Below, piece by piece: positions 1-8,940 of a DNA stretch of 64,000 nt. Within the stretch, counting starts at the first letter, position 1. Each line of letters opens with the position of its first letter. Position numbers and translations under genes: made by a program. The notes below the pieces were generated by a model that was not told where the DNA came from, did not search any database, and was given only the letters and a program-made list of their open reading frames with translations. The stretch is from Paracoccus sp. N5 (GTDB lineage Bacteria; Pseudomonadota; Alphaproteobacteria; Rhodobacterales; Rhodobacteraceae), in NCBI RefSeq assembly GCF_000371965.1, contig NZ_AQUO01000001.1, positions 1,496,001 through 1,560,000 of the forward strand. The letters run 5' to 3'.

Positions 1-2821
1 CGACGATCAGGATGGCATTCTTGGCGGCAAGGCCGATGGTGGTCAGGATGCCCACCTTGAAATAGACGTCGTTCGACTGGTCGAAGGCCAGGGCCGCCAC
101 CACCGCGCCCAGCACTCCCACCGGCACCGCCAGCATGACCGAGAACGGGATCGACCAGCTTTCGTAAAGCGCCGCCAGCGACAGGAACACCACCAGCGCC
201 GACAGGGCAAACAGCCAGGGCGCCTGGTTGCCGGCCTGGCGTTCCTGATAGGACAGCTCGGTCCAGGCCATGCCGTAATTGCCGGGCAGGGCGGCGACCA
301 GCTCCTCCATCGCGTCCATGGCGCTGCCGGAACTGGAACCGGGGCCGGGCTCGCCCTCGATCTCGATGGCGTCGACGCCGTCGATGCGCGCCAGCCGCGG
401 CTCGACCGGCTCCCAGCGGGTGGTCATGAAGGCGTTGAAGGGCACCATCTCGCCCTGCGCATTGCGGGCATACCAGCTGTCGATGTCCTCGGGCTGCATG
501 CGGTTCGCCGCCGCCGCCTGCACGATGACCGGGCGCAGCTGCGCGCCCAGGGCGAAGTCGTTGACCTCGGTGCCGGCAAAGATCGTCGACAGCATCGAAT
601 TCACCGCGGGCACCGAGATGCCGAAACTTTCCGCCTTCTGCTGGTCGATGTCGATCCTCAGCGCCGCGTCGTCCTCGGAGTTCTGCGCCTCGGGGTTCTG
701 CACGCGCGGATCCTGGCCGGCCTGTTCCTCCAGCCGCTCGGCCGCCTCGGTCAGCGCCTCGATGCCGGCGCCGGCCTGGTCCATGACATACATGGTGAAG
801 CCCGAGGTATCGCCCAGCCGCGGAATCGCCGGCGGCTGCATGAAGAAGATCCGTCCGGCCCGGTGCCCGGAAAAATGCTTGTTCGCGCGCTGCGCCAGCG
901 CGCGCGCCGATTGCGAGGCGTCGGCGCGCTGGTCGAAGGGATGCAGCCGGACATAGATCGTCGCCTGGTTCTGCGCCGTGCCCGAGCTGCCGAAGCCCAT
1001 GGCGACAAAGACCGAGCTGACCACGTCCTTTTCCTCGGTCAGCATGTAATCCTCGATCTCGCGCACCACGGCGGCGGTCTGCTGCGCGGTCGAACCCTCG
1101 GTCAGGGTGATGCGCGATTGCAGCACGCCCTGATCCTCGGAGGGGATGAAGGTCGTGGTCAGCCGCCCGAACAGGTCGAAGGCGCCGTAGCTGATCGCCG
1201 CCAGCACCAGCATGACCAGCAGCGGCCGGCGCAGGCTGCGCCGCACGGTGGCGGAATAGCCCGAGGTCAGCCGCTCGAACCCAGCATTGAACCAGCGCGC
1301 CGGGGCAAGGCGCGGCGCGCCGTGGCCGCGGCGCAGCAGCGTGGCGCACATGGCGGGCGTCAGGATCAGCGCCACGGCGAGCGACAGCACCATGGCGGTG
1401 ATGATGGTCACCGAGAACTGCCGGTAGATCACCCCGGTCGAGCCGGGCATGAAGCCCATCGGCAGGAACACCGCCGACAGCACCAGGGCGATGCCGATCA
1501 GCGCGCCGCTGATCTGGCCCATGCTCTTTTCCGTGGCGGCAACCGGGTCCAGCCCCTCTTCGGCCATGACGCGCTCGACGTTCTCGACCACGACGATGGC
1601 GTCGTCGACCAGCAAGCCGATGGCCAGCACCATGGCGAACATGGTCAGCGTGTTGATGGAATAGCCCAGCGCCGCCAGCATGGCGAAGGTGCCCAAGAGC
1701 ACGACCGGGATGGCGATGATCGGGATCAGCGTCGCGCGCCAGTTCTGCAGGAAGATCAGGATGACCAGGAAGACCAGCACGATGGCTTCCAGCAGCGTGT
1801 GCCAGACCTTCTCGATCGACAGCTCGACGAAGGGGGCGGTGTCATAGGCGACCTGCAGCTCGACCCCCTCGGGCAGGGCCGAGGCCAGCCCGTCCAGCGT
1901 CGCGCGCACCGCGCGCGAGGTTTCGACCGCATTCGCCCCCGAGGCGAGGTTCACCGCGAAGCCCGAGGCATTCATGCCGTTGAAGCGCGAATCGCGGCCA
2001 TAGCTGACCTGGCCGATCGCGACCTCGGCCACGTCGCCCAGTCGCACGGCGGCGCCGTCCGCGCCGGTCTTCAGCAGGATGTTGCGGAAATCCTCGACCG
2101 AGGTCAGCTGGCTCTGCGCCGTGACCGTGGCGGTGAACTGCTGGCCCTCGACCACCGGCTGACTGCCCAGCGCGCCGACCGAGACGGTGCTGTTCTGCTG
2201 CGCCACGGCGGTGGTGATGTCGGTCGGCGTCAGCTGGAACTGCGCCAGCCGCAGCGGGTCCATCCAGATCCGCATGGCATAGCCCGAGCCGAAGACATTG
2301 ACCCCGCCGACGCCCTCGGTGCGCTTGACCGGCCCCTCGACCACCTGCTCCAAGAGGTTGCCCAGTTCGATGGTGGACTGCTTGCCGCTGGTCGAGACCA
2401 GCGCGCCGACCATCAGCGTCGAGGTCGAGGTCCGGCTGATGCTGATCCCGTCGTTCTGCACCGGCCCGGGCAGCCGGCCCTCGACCGAGCGCACCTTGGC
2501 CTGCACCTCGTTCAAGGCATCGGTGGGCGTCACGCTGTCGTCGAAGGTCAGCACCAGGGCCGAGCGCCCGGTCGAGGAGATCGAGGTGGTATAGAGCAGC
2601 CCGTCGAGCCCGGTCAGCACGTCCTCGATGGGCGTGGTGACGGAATTCTGCACCGCCCGCGCCGTGGCGCCGGAATAATTGGCGGTGATCCGCACCGTGG
2701 TCGGCGCGATGTCGGGATATTGCGAGATCGGCAGGCCCAGGACCGCCCAGGCCCCGGCCAGCATGGTCACGATGGCCAGCACCCAGGCAAAGACCGGGCG
2801 GTGGATGAAGAACTTCGCCAT
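1..2821 (-). CDS. RND multidrug efflux permease (AcrB/MexB-like), 3' end outside window
   Basis: Inner-membrane, proton-driven drug exporter of the HAE-1 (AcrB) subfamily; it would work with the adaptor encoded just upstream and a TolC-type channel not present here. The frame is open from ATG at 2821 to the window edge, so about 940 of the roughly 1,050 expected residues are visible. Seen: an N-terminus starting MAKFFIHRPVFAWVLAI (TM1), the paired proton-relay aspartates D406 and D407 in LLVDDAIVVVENVER (TM4), and near the edge the TM10 lysine K934 in LAAKNAILIV, which matches AcrB K940. The start overlaps the adaptor stop by one base (TGATG), so the two are co-translated. Substrate range cannot be read from sequence. 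The rest of TM10 onward lies outside the window. Confidence 0.96.
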   Translation of the reverse strand, partial: MAKFFIHRPVFAWVLAIVTMLAGAWAVLGLPISQYPDIAPTTVRITANYSGATARAVQNSVTTPIEDVLTGLDGLLYTTSISSTGRSALVLTFDDSVTPTDALNEVQAKVRSVEGRLPGPVQNDGISISRTSTSTLMVGALVSTSGKQSTIELGNLLEQVVEGPVKRTEGVGGVNVFGSGYAMRIWMDPLRLAQFQLTPTDITTAVAQQNSTVSVGALGSQPVVEGQQFTATVTAQSQLTSVEDFRNILLKTGADGAAVRLGDVAEVAIGQVSYGRDSRFNGMNASGFAVNLASGANAVETSRAVRATLDGLASALPEGVELQVAYDTAPFVELSIEKVWHTLLEAIVLVFLVILIFLQNWRATLIPIIAIPVVLLGTFAMLAALGYSINTLTMFAMVLAIGLLVDDAIVVVENVERVMAEEGLDPVAATEKSMGQISGALIGIALVLSAVFLPMGFMPGSTGVIYRQFSVTIITAMVLSLAVALILTPAMCATLLRRGHGAPRLAPARWFNAGFERLTSGYSATVRRSLRRPLLVMLVLAAISYGAFDLFGRLTTTFIPSEDQGVLQSRITLTEGSTAQQTAAVVREIEDYMLTEEKDVVSSVFVAMGFGSSGTAQNQATIYVRLHPFDQRADASQSARALAQRANKHFSGHRAGRIFFMQPPAIPRLGDTSGFTMYVMDQAGAGIEALTEAAERLEEQAGQDPRVQNPEAQNSEDDAALRIDIDQQKAESFGISVPAVNSMLSTIFAGTEVNDFALGAQLRPVIVQAAAANRMQPEDIDSWYARNAQGEMVPFNAFMTTRWEPVEPRLARIDGVDAIEIEGEPGPGSSSGSAMDAMEELVAALPGNYGMAWTELSYQERQAGNQAPWLFALSALVVFLSLAALYESWSIPFSVMLAVPVGVLGAVVAALAFDQSNDVYFKVGILTTIGLAAKNAILIV

Positions 2822-3975
2822 CAGCCTTCCACCGCCTCGCGCACCACGCCCTCGGCGTCGATGGTGACGGGGACGGTCGTGACCTCGGTGCCGGGGCGCA
2901 GGTCCTGCAACCCGTCCAGGATCAGCTGCTCGCCGGGGCTGACGCCCTGGCTGACGATCCAGCTGTTGTTCCAGCTGCCCTGCTCGCTCAGCGTGACCTG
3001 CTGGGCCTTGCCCTCGCGCACGACGAAGGCGGTCAGGGTGCCGTCCGCGGCCCGCCGCGTGGCGCGCTGCGGCACCAGCACGGCGCGGGTGCTGCCCTGG
3101 GTCAGCCGGACGCGCAGGAACTGGCCGGGCAGGATCAGCGCCTGCGGATTGTCGAAACGCAGCCGGATCGGCACGGTGCCGGTGGTGGTGGACACCAGGA
3201 TGCCGGGGCTGACGATGCGGCCGCTGCCAGGGTAGGTCTCGCCGGTCTCCAGGATCAGCTCGGCCGGCGTCTCGCCATTGGTGGTCAGCTGCCCGGCGTC
3301 GATGCGCGCCCGGTTGCGCAAGAGCCGGGCCGAGCTTTCGGAGACGTCGACATAGATCGGGTCCAGCTGGGTGATGGTGGTCAGCGCCTCGGACTGGCTC
3401 GCCGTGACCAGGTCGCCGACCGAGACCTGCGGCACGTCCGGCACCCCGTCGATCGGGCTGCGGATCTCGGTCCGGTCCAGCGACAGGCGGGCGGCATCGC
3501 GCGCGGCCTCGGCGGATTTCAGATCGGCCTCGGCCTGTTTCAGCGCCACCTCGGCATTGGCGCGTTCCACGGCCGACACGCCCGAACCCTCCAGCCGGCG
3601 ATAGCGGGTGACGGTGTTCTGCGCCTGGGTCAGGCTGGCCTCGGCCCCGGCCACCGCGGCCTCGGCGGCGGCCAGCGCGGCGGCCAGCGTCTCGGGGTCC
3701 AGCCGGAACAGCACGTCGCCGGCCTTGACCGGCTTGCCGGGATCATAGGCGATCTCCAGCACCTCGCCGCCGACCTGCGGCCGGATGCCGGTCTGCTGAA
3801 AGGCGATGGCGCGGCCGGGCAGGGTGACGGTATAGGGCACGTCCTGCTCGGCCGCGACCATGACGCCCACCTCGCGCGGCCCCTGCGGCCCGCGCTCGCC
3901 CTGCTGGGCCAAGGCCTGCCCGGCCAGCAGCAAGGCCAGCGCCGCCTGTCTCAAGATCGCTTGCCCGAAGGCCAT
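2821..3975 (-). CDS. RND efflux periplasmic adaptor (membrane fusion protein)
   Basis: AcrA/MexA-type adaptor, 384 residues, that bridges the RND pump to an outer-membrane channel. I chose ATG at 3975 because AAGGGA sits about 7 nt upstream and the protein then begins with a signal peptide (MAFGQAILRQAALALLLAG then QALAQ); a longer frame starting at 4023 adds residues without a ribosome site. Domain order: lipoyl-like half (GGEVLEIAYDPGKPVKAGD), alpha-helical hairpin rich in Ala/Glu (about residues 100-170), second lipoyl half (IRSPIDGVPDVPQVSVGD), beta-barrel and membrane-proximal domains. There is no lipobox cysteine, unlike E. coli AcrA, so it is probably a soluble periplasmic protein. It is co-transcribed with the permease. 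No efflux regulator gene is adjacent. Confidence 0.94.
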   Translation of the reverse strand: MAFGQAILRQAALALLLAGQALAQQGERGPQGPREVGVMVAAEQDVPYTVTLPGRAIAFQQTGIRPQVGGEVLEIAYDPGKPVKAGDVLFRLDPETLAAALAAAEAAVAGAEASLTQAQNTVTRYRRLEGSGVSAVERANAEVALKQAEADLKSAEAARDAARLSLDRTEIRSPIDGVPDVPQVSVGDLVTASQSEALTTITQLDPIYVDVSESSARLLRNRARIDAGQLTTNGETPAELILETGETYPGSGRIVSPGILVSTTTGTVPIRLRFDNPQALILPGQFLRVRLTQGSTRAVLVPQRATRRAADGTLTAFVVREGKAQQVTLSEQGSWNNSWIVSQGVSPGEQLILDGLQDLRPGTEVTTVPVTIDAEGVVREAVEG

Positions 3976-4080
3976 CTGCCGTCCCTTGCGGTTTGGTGGT
4001 TTGCCGCATTGTTTAGCGGCCAAATCCCAATGGCAAGTAAACGACCGCCCCGCAGCGGATCACGGATTCGCCAGCGGCGG

Positions 4081-4110
4081 CTTTCACCGTTTTCCAAATA
4101 CCCATGCCGA
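4081..4110 (-). repeat. dispersed 3'-UTR element, copy 1
   Basis: Reads GGGTATTTGG then AAAACGGTGAAAG on the minus strand, 23 nt downstream of the SDHAF4-like stop codon and in the same sense. One of eight related copies in the window; this is the most degenerate at its 3' end. Confidence 0.6.
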
Positions 4111-4133
4111 CCGGGCGGCCGGGCGAAAACGGC

Positions 4134-4307
4134 TCAGAAATCGACGCAGAGGCCCTTTTTCTCGTAATCGCCGAAACGCACCGGCTCCGGCCCGTCCCGG
4201 CCGCCCAGTTCGACGGGCAGATCCAGCGGCTTGGCCGCCTTGCGGCGCGCCTCGGCCTCGGCCAGGGCGCGCTGTGCGGCGGGCGGCAGATCCTTGCGGT
4301 CGGTCAT
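4134..4307 (-). CDS. DUF1674 / SDHAF4-like succinate dehydrogenase assembly protein
   Basis: A 57-residue protein. Its C-terminal half carries the family signature: ELGGRDGPEPVRFGDYEKKG followed by LCVDF and the stop. Members of this family (SDHAF4 in mitochondria, DUF1674 in alphaproteobacteria) bind flavinylated SdhA and help assemble complex II. The N-terminal half is an Ala/Glu/Arg-rich helix. ATG at 4307 is preceded by AGGGGA with about 6 nt spacing. It is divergent from rsmB (54 bp between starts) and lies upstream of the efflux adaptor on the same strand (158 bp gap), with no sdh genes nearby. Family assignment is from the motif; its action on succinate dehydrogenase is inferred from the family. 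Confidence 0.85.
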   Translation of the reverse strand: MTDRKDLPPAAQRALAEAEARRKAAKPLDLPVELGGRDGPEPVRFGDYEKKGLCVDF

Positions 4308-4361
4308 GGCGGTTTCCCCTGCTTCGCGCTAGACCCTGCCAATCTAGGCAAGGGGTCGGGT

Positions 4362-5624
4362 TTGGACAAGTCACAGGACAGATCGGGCAGGGACGGCGCC
4401 CGTTCGGGCGCGCTGCGCCTGCTCGCCGCGGTGGAAGAGGGCGCGACGCTCGACGAGGCCGCGGCGCTGATCGAGGGTGCCGCGCCGCCCGACCGCGCCC
4501 GCGCCCGCCGCCTCGCGCGCGAGGTGCTGCGCCGCCAGTCCCGCGCCGATGCGCTGCTCGCGCCCTTCCTTGCCCGCCGCCCGCGCCCCGAGATCCAGCG
4601 CATCCTGCGCCTCGCCACCGTCGAGATGCTGGCCCTGGGCGAGGCGCCGCATGGCGCGGTCAATGCCGCCGTGGCGCTGGCCCGCGCCTCGGGGCCCAAG
4701 GGCCAGGCGGCCTCGGGCATGGTGAATGCGGTGCTGCGCAAGGTGTCCGCTTCGGCCGAGACCTGGGCCGCACTGCCGCCGCAGCACATGCCCGGCTGGC
4801 TGCGCAAGCCCGTCGTCGCCGCCTGGGGCAAACCCGTCGCCCGCGCCATCGAGGCCGCGCATGAGGCCGGCGCGCCCCTGGACCTGACCCCCAAGGGCGC
4901 GGATTGCCCGGGCGAGGCGCTGCCCACCGGCTCGCACCGGCTGCCGGCCGGCACCCAGGTCTCGGCCTTGCCGGGCTATGACGCCGGCGACTGGTGGGTG
5001 CAGGATGCCGCCGCCGCGCTGGCGGTGCGCGTGCTCGACCCGCAGCCGGGCGAGACCGTGGCCGATCTCTGCGCCGCGCCGGGCGGCAAGACGCTGCAAC
5101 TGGCGGCGGCGGGCGCGCGGGTCACGGCGCTGGACATCTCGGCATCGCGGCTCGCCCGCGTGGCCGAAAATCTTGCCCGTTGCGGCCTTGCCGCCGAAAT
5201 CGTCGCGGGTGACGCGCTGACCTGGCGCCCCGGGGCGCCCTTGGATGCGGTGCTGCTGGATGCGCCCTGCTCAGCCACCGGCACCATCCGCCGCCACCCC
5301 GAACTGCCGCTGATCCGCGACGGCGCCGGCCTGCGCGACCTGACCGCGCTGCAAGCCCGGCTGATCGACCACGCGGCTTCGCTGCTGAAGCCCGGCGGCC
5401 GGCTGGTCTATGCCACCTGCTCGCTCTTGCCGGCCGAGGGCGAGGAGCAACTGGCCGCCGCCCTCGCGCGCCATCCCGGCCTGGCTGTCGAGCCGCCGCA
5501 GGCGCCGGGGATCGAGCCCGGCTGGATCACCGAACAGGGCGGCTTGCGGCTGCGGCCGGACCTGTGGCCGGAACGCGGCGGTATGGACGGCTTCTTCATC
5601 GCGCGCTTGCGGAAATCCGCTTAG
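4362..5624 (+). CDS. rsmB: 16S rRNA m5C967 methyltransferase RsmB
   Basis: SAM-dependent cytosine-C5 methyltransferase (about 420 residues) that modifies 16S rRNA. I place the start at TTG 4362 because AAGGGG lies 6 nt upstream and the protein then begins at the usual point of the family; the frame extends further upstream without support. Seen: an NusB-like helical domain (about residues 1-130), SAM motif I DLCAAPGGKT (D235), motif IV DAPCSATGT with C303, and motif VI YATCSLLPAEGE with the catalytic-type C353. The 50-residue spacing of the two cysteines equals that of E. coli RsmB. It heads a plus-strand run with the heparinase-like gene and purH, 39 nt before the next start. Confidence 0.93.
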   Translation: MDKSQDRSGRDGARSGALRLLAAVEEGATLDEAAALIEGAAPPDRARARRLAREVLRRQSRADALLAPFLARRPRPEIQRILRLATVEMLALGEAPHGAVNAAVALARASGPKGQAASGMVNAVLRKVSASAETWAALPPQHMPGWLRKPVVAAWGKPVARAIEAAHEAGAPLDLTPKGADCPGEALPTGSHRLPAGTQVSALPGYDAGDWWVQDAAAALAVRVLDPQPGETVADLCAAPGGKTLQLAAAGARVTALDISASRLARVAENLARCGLAAEIVAGDALTWRPGAPLDAVLLDAPCSATGTIRRHPELPLIRDGAGLRDLTALQARLIDHAASLLKPGGRLVYATCSLLPAEGEEQLAAALARHPGLAVEPPQAPGIEPGWITEQGGLRLRPDLWPERGGMDGFFIARLRKSA

Positions 5625-5663
5625 CCGCCCTAAGGTTGCACCGTCCTAATCAATGCGTTGCCC

Positions 5664-7313
5664 ATGACCGAAATCGCTGCCGCGCCCAGGGGATTTTTGC
5701 GCCGCCCCGAACCCAAGGCCATAGGACACCCCGGCCGGGGCGAGCATATCGTCGCCGGCGAGATGCACCTGGGCGGCATCGCCGTCAGCGGCGATTTCTT
5801 CGCCGCCGACCTGGCCCCCAGCATCGCGGCCGAGCTGAACGGCTTCGGCTGGCTCGACGACCTGGCCGCGGTCGGCACGCCCAAGGCCCGCGCGGTGGCG
5901 CAGGAGCATGTCCTGCGCTGGATCCGCCGCCACCCCGAGGCCCGGCCCGACGCGCCGGAATGGGCGCCCGAGATCGCCGGCCGCCGCGTGCTGCGCTGGA
6001 TCTTCCATGCCGGGATGATCCTGCCGGGTCTCGACCGCGATGGCGCCGGGCCCTATTTCCGCGCCCTCGACCAGCACCTGAACCACCTGCGCGACAGCTG
6101 GTATGACAGCGAGGACGGGCTTTGCCGGCTCGAGGCGCTGGCCGGGCTCGCCATCGGCGCCATGTATCTGCGCGACCGCCAGGCGCTGGCCCTGCCGGCG
6201 CTGATCGCGCTGGCCGAAGAGGCCGACGCCATGGGGCTCGACACCCTGACCGAGGCGCGGGCGCCCGAATCGCTGCTGGATGCCATGGCGCTGCTGGTCT
6301 GGGCGCAGGAGGTCGCGGACGAGGCCGGGCTCGATGCGCCGGCCGAATTGCGCGGCATCATCGGCCAGATCGCGCCGGTCCTGCGGGCGCTGCGCCATGC
6401 CGATGGCGCGCTGCCCTGTTTCCACGGCGGCGGGCGCGGCGCGGCGGGGCGGCTGGACCGCTGCCTGCGCGCGGCCGATGGCGCGGCGCTGCCCGCGCAT
6501 GGCCTTGCCATGGGCTTTGCTCGCATGGCGCGGGCGCGCACGACGCTGATCCTGGACGCGGCGCCGCCGCCCGGCGGCCCGGCGGCGGTGCGGGCCCATG
6601 CCTCGACTCTGGCTTTCGAGCTGACCGTGGCGCGCCAGCCGCTGATCGTGAACTGCGGCCCCGGCGACGGTTTCGGCCCGCTCTGGGCCAAGGCGAGCCG
6701 GGCCACGCCCTGCCATTCGGCGCTGTGCCTCGCCGGCCTGTCCTCCTCGCGGCTGAACCCGAACCGGCAGGAGGGCGAGCCCGACATCCTGGCCGAGCGC
6801 CCGGACCTGGTCTGGGCCGGCGATTGCGACGCGCTGGGCAACCTGACCGCCCCGGACTGCGGCCCGGTGCATGCGCCGGAACCCGCGCATCTGCTGGCCG
6901 GCCATGACGGCTGGCTGGCGAGCCACGGGCTGACCCATCTGCGCGAACTCTGGCTCGATCCCGACGGGCTGGGCCTCAGGGGCGAGGATTCGTTGGCGGC
7001 GCTGGACGCCAGCGCCCAGGCGCGGCTGGATCAGGTCCGCCCCCAGGAAGGGCTGGGTTTCGAGATCCGCTTCCACCTGCACCCCGAGGTGCAGGCCCGC
7101 ATGGCCGGCGCCGAGGTGCATCTGACCCTGCCCACCGGCGACGCATGGGTCTTTTCCCATGACGGCGTCGGGCAGGCCCGGCTCGAGGCATCCTGCCTGC
7201 TGGACCGGGCGCTGGCCGAGCCGCGCCCGTCGCGCCAGATCGTGATTTCCGCCAGCTTGCAGGGCCGCGCCATCCAGATCGGCTGGACCTTGGCCCGTTC
7301 CGGCGCTAGGTGA
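5664..7313 (+). CDS. heparinase II/III family protein
   Basis: About 549 residues. The N-terminal half is an alpha-helical (alpha/alpha toroid-like) region; the C-terminal half is beta-rich with conserved-looking segments such as ELTVARQPLIVNCGPG, SRATPCHSALCLAG and a late QEGLGFEIRFHLHPEV, in keeping with the heparinase II/III C-terminal domain (polysaccharide lyase-like). No signal peptide or membrane segment is visible, which is odd for a polysaccharide lyase and suggests a cytoplasmic protein of unknown substrate. Start: ATG 5664 is preferred; TTG 5658 in the same frame is possible, and no strong ribosome site is visible for either. It lies between rsmB and purH, an order I recall from other Rhodobacteraceae. 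Catalytic residues were not verified. Confidence 0.82.
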   Translation: MTEIAAAPRGFLRRPEPKAIGHPGRGEHIVAGEMHLGGIAVSGDFFAADLAPSIAAELNGFGWLDDLAAVGTPKARAVAQEHVLRWIRRHPEARPDAPEWAPEIAGRRVLRWIFHAGMILPGLDRDGAGPYFRALDQHLNHLRDSWYDSEDGLCRLEALAGLAIGAMYLRDRQALALPALIALAEEADAMGLDTLTEARAPESLLDAMALLVWAQEVADEAGLDAPAELRGIIGQIAPVLRALRHADGALPCFHGGGRGAAGRLDRCLRAADGAALPAHGLAMGFARMARARTTLILDAAPPPGGPAAVRAHASTLAFELTVARQPLIVNCGPGDGFGPLWAKASRATPCHSALCLAGLSSSRLNPNRQEGEPDILAERPDLVWAGDCDALGNLTAPDCGPVHAPEPAHLLAGHDGWLASHGLTHLRELWLDPDGLGLRGEDSLAALDASAQARLDQVRPQEGLGFEIRFHLHPEVQARMAGAEVHLTLPTGDAWVFSHDGVGQARLEASCLLDRALAEPRPSRQIVISASLQGRAIQIGWTLARSGAR

Positions 7314-7350
7314 CGGGCCAAATCCGCCATTCCATCACGGGGCCCGACCG

Positions 7351-8940
7351 ATGACCGACCGCATTCCGCTGAAGCGCGCGCTGATTTCCGTTTCCGACAA
7401 GACCGGCCTCCTGGACTTCGCGCGGGCGCTTTCGGCGCGGGGGGTCGAGCTGCTCTCGACCGGCGGCACCGCCAAGGCGCTGCGCGAGGCCGGGCTGACG
7501 GTCCGGGACGTGGCCGACGTGACCGGCTTTCCCGAAATGATGGACGGCCGCGTCAAGACGCTGCACCCGGTCGTGCACGGCGGGTTGCTGGCGCTGCGCG
7601 ACAACGAAGAGCACATGGCGGCGGCGCGCAGCCACGGCATCGAGATGATCGACCTGCTGGTGGTGAACCTCTATCCGTTCGAGGCGACGGTGGCCAAGGG
7701 CGCCGATTACGACGACTGCATCGAGAACATCGACATCGGCGGCCCGGCGATGATCCGCGCCGCCTCGAAAAACCACGCTTTCGTCACCGTGGTCGTGGAC
7801 GTGCAGGACTATGCCGCCGTGCTGGCGGAACTGGACGCCAACGACGACACCACCAGCTTTGCCTTCCGCCAGCGCCAGGCGCAGATCGCCTATGCGCGGA
7901 CGGCAGCCTATGACGCGGCGGTCTCGACCTGGATGGCGGCGCAGATCGGCGAGGCGGCGCCGCGCCGCCGCGCCCTTGCCGGCGAACTGGCCCAGACCCT
8001 GCGCTATGGCGAGAACCCGCACCAGTCGGCGGCCTTCTATCGCGACGGCTCGGATCGTCCGGGCGTCGCCACGGCGCGGCAATGGCAGGGCAAGGAACTG
8101 TCCTACAACAACATCAACGACACCGACGCCGCCTTCGAGCTGGTGGCCGAGTTCGATCCAGGCCAAGGCCCGGCGGTGGCGATCATCAAGCACGCCAACC
8201 CCTGCGGCGTGGCCCGCGGCGACAGCGCCGTCGATGCCTATCGCCGCGCCTTCGACTGCGACCGCACCTCGGCCTTCGGCGGCATCATCGCGCTGAACAC
8301 CCGGCTCGACGCCGAGACGGCGAAAGCCATCACCGAGATCTTCACCGAGGTCGTGATCGCCCCCGACGCCAGTGACGAGGCGAAGGAGATCTTCGCCGCC
8401 AAGAAGAACCTGCGGCTGCTGACCACCGGCGGGCTGCCCGATGCGACAGCGCCGGGGATCAGCTTCCGCCAGGTCGCCGGCGGCTTCCTGGTGCAGGGCC
8501 GCGACAATGGCGTGATCCTGCCCTCGGACCTGAAGGTGGTGACGCAGCGCCAGCCCTCCGAGGCCGAGCTGCAGGACCTGCTCTTTGCCTGGACCGTGGC
8601 CAAGCATGTGAAATCGAACGCCATCGTCTATGCCAGGGACCTGGCGACGGTCGGCATCGGCGCCGGCCAGATGAGCCGCGTCGATTCGACCCGCATCGGC
8701 AAGCGCAAGTCCGAGGACATGGCCGAGGCGCTGGGCCTGGCCCAGGCGCTGACCATCGGCTCGGCCGTGGCCTCCGACGCCTTCTTCCCCTTCGCGGACG
8801 GCATCGAGGCGCTGGCCGAGGCCGGTGCCAGGGCGGTGATCCAGCCCGGCGGCTCGATGCGCGACGACGAGGTGATCGCGGCCGCCGACCGGCTGGGCCT
8901 GGCGATGGTCTTTACCGGCCAGCGGCACTTCCGGCACTGA
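7351..8940 (+). CDS. purH: bifunctional AICAR transformylase / IMP cyclohydrolase PurH
   Basis: Catalyses the last two steps of purine synthesis: formyl transfer from 10-formyl-THF to AICAR, then ring closure to IMP. 529 residues, the normal length. The N-terminal MGS-like IMP cyclohydrolase domain carries LISVSDKTGLLDFARAL, LLSTGGTAKALREAGL and MMDGRVKTLHPVVHGG; the transformylase domain has the catalytic-type KHANPCG motif (K280, H281) and SAFGGIIALN. The C-terminus ends GLAMVFTGQRHFRH as in the family. The stop overlaps the lspA start by one base (TGATG). folD and purU elsewhere in the window act on the same folate pool. Confidence 0.97.
   Translation: MTDRIPLKRALISVSDKTGLLDFARALSARGVELLSTGGTAKALREAGLTVRDVADVTGFPEMMDGRVKTLHPVVHGGLLALRDNEEHMAAARSHGIEMIDLLVVNLYPFEATVAKGADYDDCIENIDIGGPAMIRAASKNHAFVTVVVDVQDYAAVLAELDANDDTTSFAFRQRQAQIAYARTAAYDAAVSTWMAAQIGEAAPRRRALAGELAQTLRYGENPHQSAAFYRDGSDRPGVATARQWQGKELSYNNINDTDAAFELVAEFDPGQGPAVAIIKHANPCGVARGDSAVDAYRRAFDCDRTSAFGGIIALNTRLDAETAKAITEIFTEVVIAPDASDEAKEIFAAKKNLRLLTTGGLPDATAPGISFRQVAGGFLVQGRDNGVILPSDLKVVTQRQPSEAELQDLLFAWTVAKHVKSNAIVYARDLATVGIGAGQMSRVDSTRIGKRKSEDMAEALGLAQALTIGSAVASDAFFPFADGIEALAEAGARAVIQPGGSMRDDEVIAAADRLGLAMVFTGQRHFRH

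Noticed and set aside
863..3235. Long plus-strand ORF opposite the RND permease
   Set aside because: Low-complexity His/Gln/Arg/Gly-rich translation, antisense to a clearly conserved AcrB-like frame; typical GC-rich shadow frame.
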